The notes under the pieces: generated by a model
The model's input: the letters and a program-made list of their open reading frames with translations, nothing else
What the model was told of the DNA's origin: nothing
Database searches by the model: none
Source of the DNA: an uncultured Chlorobiaceae bacterium
Lineage (GTDB): Bacteria; Bacteroidota; Chlorobiia; Chlorobiales; Chlorobiaceae
DNA: 5,949 nt
Direction of reading: 5' to 3'
Assembly (NCBI GenBank): GCA_903917955.1
Contig: CAIXCO010000106.1
Coordinates: 1-5,949, forward strand
Position numbers and translations under genes: made by a program
In this document: positions 5,689 to 5,949 of the stretch, in pieces
Layout of the letters: each line of letters starts with the position of its first letter
Numbering within the stretch: position 1 is the first letter of the stretch

Positions 5689-5949
5689 TCACACCATACC
5701 GGCAAGGCATTGCGCGATATGTTCAATCTCCTCTCCGCTCAACATGAGCTCCCCTGCCCCCACAATCCCCTCAACCTGCGCCGCATTGCGACCGCCAACA
5801 ATCGCACCGGTCACTGCGGGATTGCGCAACGTCCAGGCAATGGCAACCTCCCCGGCAGAACGTCCATGAGGTGCTCCAATTTGTTTCAGCAGTTCAACCA
5901 ACTCAAGGTTCAATGAGAGACGCGGCTCCTGAAACTCCTTGTTCTGACG
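5689..5949 (-). CDS. Aldo/keto reductase, C-terminal fragment (runs off right edge)
   Basis: The minus strand is open from the right edge to TGA at 5691-5689, giving the last 86 residues of a protein whose start lies outside. The pattern is that of the C-terminal part of an aldo/keto reductase, an NADP(H)-dependent cytoplasmic TIM-barrel oxidoreductase. Helix ELVELLKQIGAPHGRSAGEV leads into AIAWTLRNPAVTGAIVGGR, which matches the family's A-L-x-W-x-L...P-G motif region where the cofactor 2'-phosphate is bound. The following AAQVEGIVGAGELMLSGEEI is the usual terminal helix with the L-S-x-E-E-I ending. The catalytic Asp-Tyr-Lys-His residues are all in the missing N-terminal part, so activity and substrate cannot be judged. 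It is 119 bp upstream of the mreB-like gene on the same strand. A TTG at 5913 is internal and not a real start. Confidence 0.8.
   Translation of the reverse strand, partial: RQNKEFQEPRLSLNLELVELLKQIGAPHGRSAGEVAIAWTLRNPAVTGAIVGGRNAAQVEGIVGAGELMLSGEEIEHIAQCLAGMV

Noticed and set aside
5570..5710. 47-residue N-terminal extension of the MreB-like protein
   Set aside because: The extension is encoded by AT-rich intergenic DNA and overlaps the reductase end, and standard MreB begins at a sequence like MGLFSNLYRD.
5710..5916. 68-codon open frame on the plus strand
   Set aside because: It is antisense to the aldo/keto reductase C-terminus, whose protein sequence is clearly family-like.

Overview
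The window most likely comes from a nitrogen-fixing green sulfur bacterium (Chlorobiales, Chlorobium/Prosthecochloris type). This is inferred from the style of the NifV, NifA and MreB-like proteins, the roughly balanced base composition and the mostly weak Shine-Dalgarno sites. It has not been tested by a search. I see no mobile element, CRISPR array, tRNA or rRNA.

Layout. Minus strand, 1-1240: a class I SAM-dependent methyltransferase (398-1240) is followed after 11 bp by the N-terminal part of an unrecognised protein that runs off the left edge (1-386). The two look like one operon. A 448-bp divergent intergenic region (1241-1688) follows. It holds several inverted repeats, an unproven 56-codon ORF and, close to nifV, a sigma-54-like element with a non-standard spacer. 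Plus strand, 1689-4503: nifV (homocitrate synthase) and, 19 bp later, nifA (sigma-54-dependent nitrogen fixation activator). Minus strand, 4547-5949: an MreB-family actin homologue ends convergently with nifA. Upstream of it is the C-terminal end of an aldo/keto reductase that enters from the right edge.

How the genes work together. NifV makes homocitrate, the organic ligand of the FeMo-cofactor, and NifA switches on nif promoters with RpoN. Their tight pairing gives one transcription unit for cofactor-ligand supply and nif activation, with no nitrogenase structural genes visible here. The methyltransferase pair is transcribed divergently from it and may or may not be functionally linked. The MreB-like and aldo/keto reductase genes look unrelated to nitrogen fixation.

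The most unusual item is the MreB-like protein. It keeps the actin-fold nucleotide-binding signatures, but the position of the catalytic glutamate in the E-E-P motif of standard MreB (E143 in E. coli) is an asparagine here. Other hallmark MreB motifs are also changed, and the gene has no mreC or mreD beside it. It looks like a diverged, stand-alone MreB paralogue with altered or absent ATPase activity.
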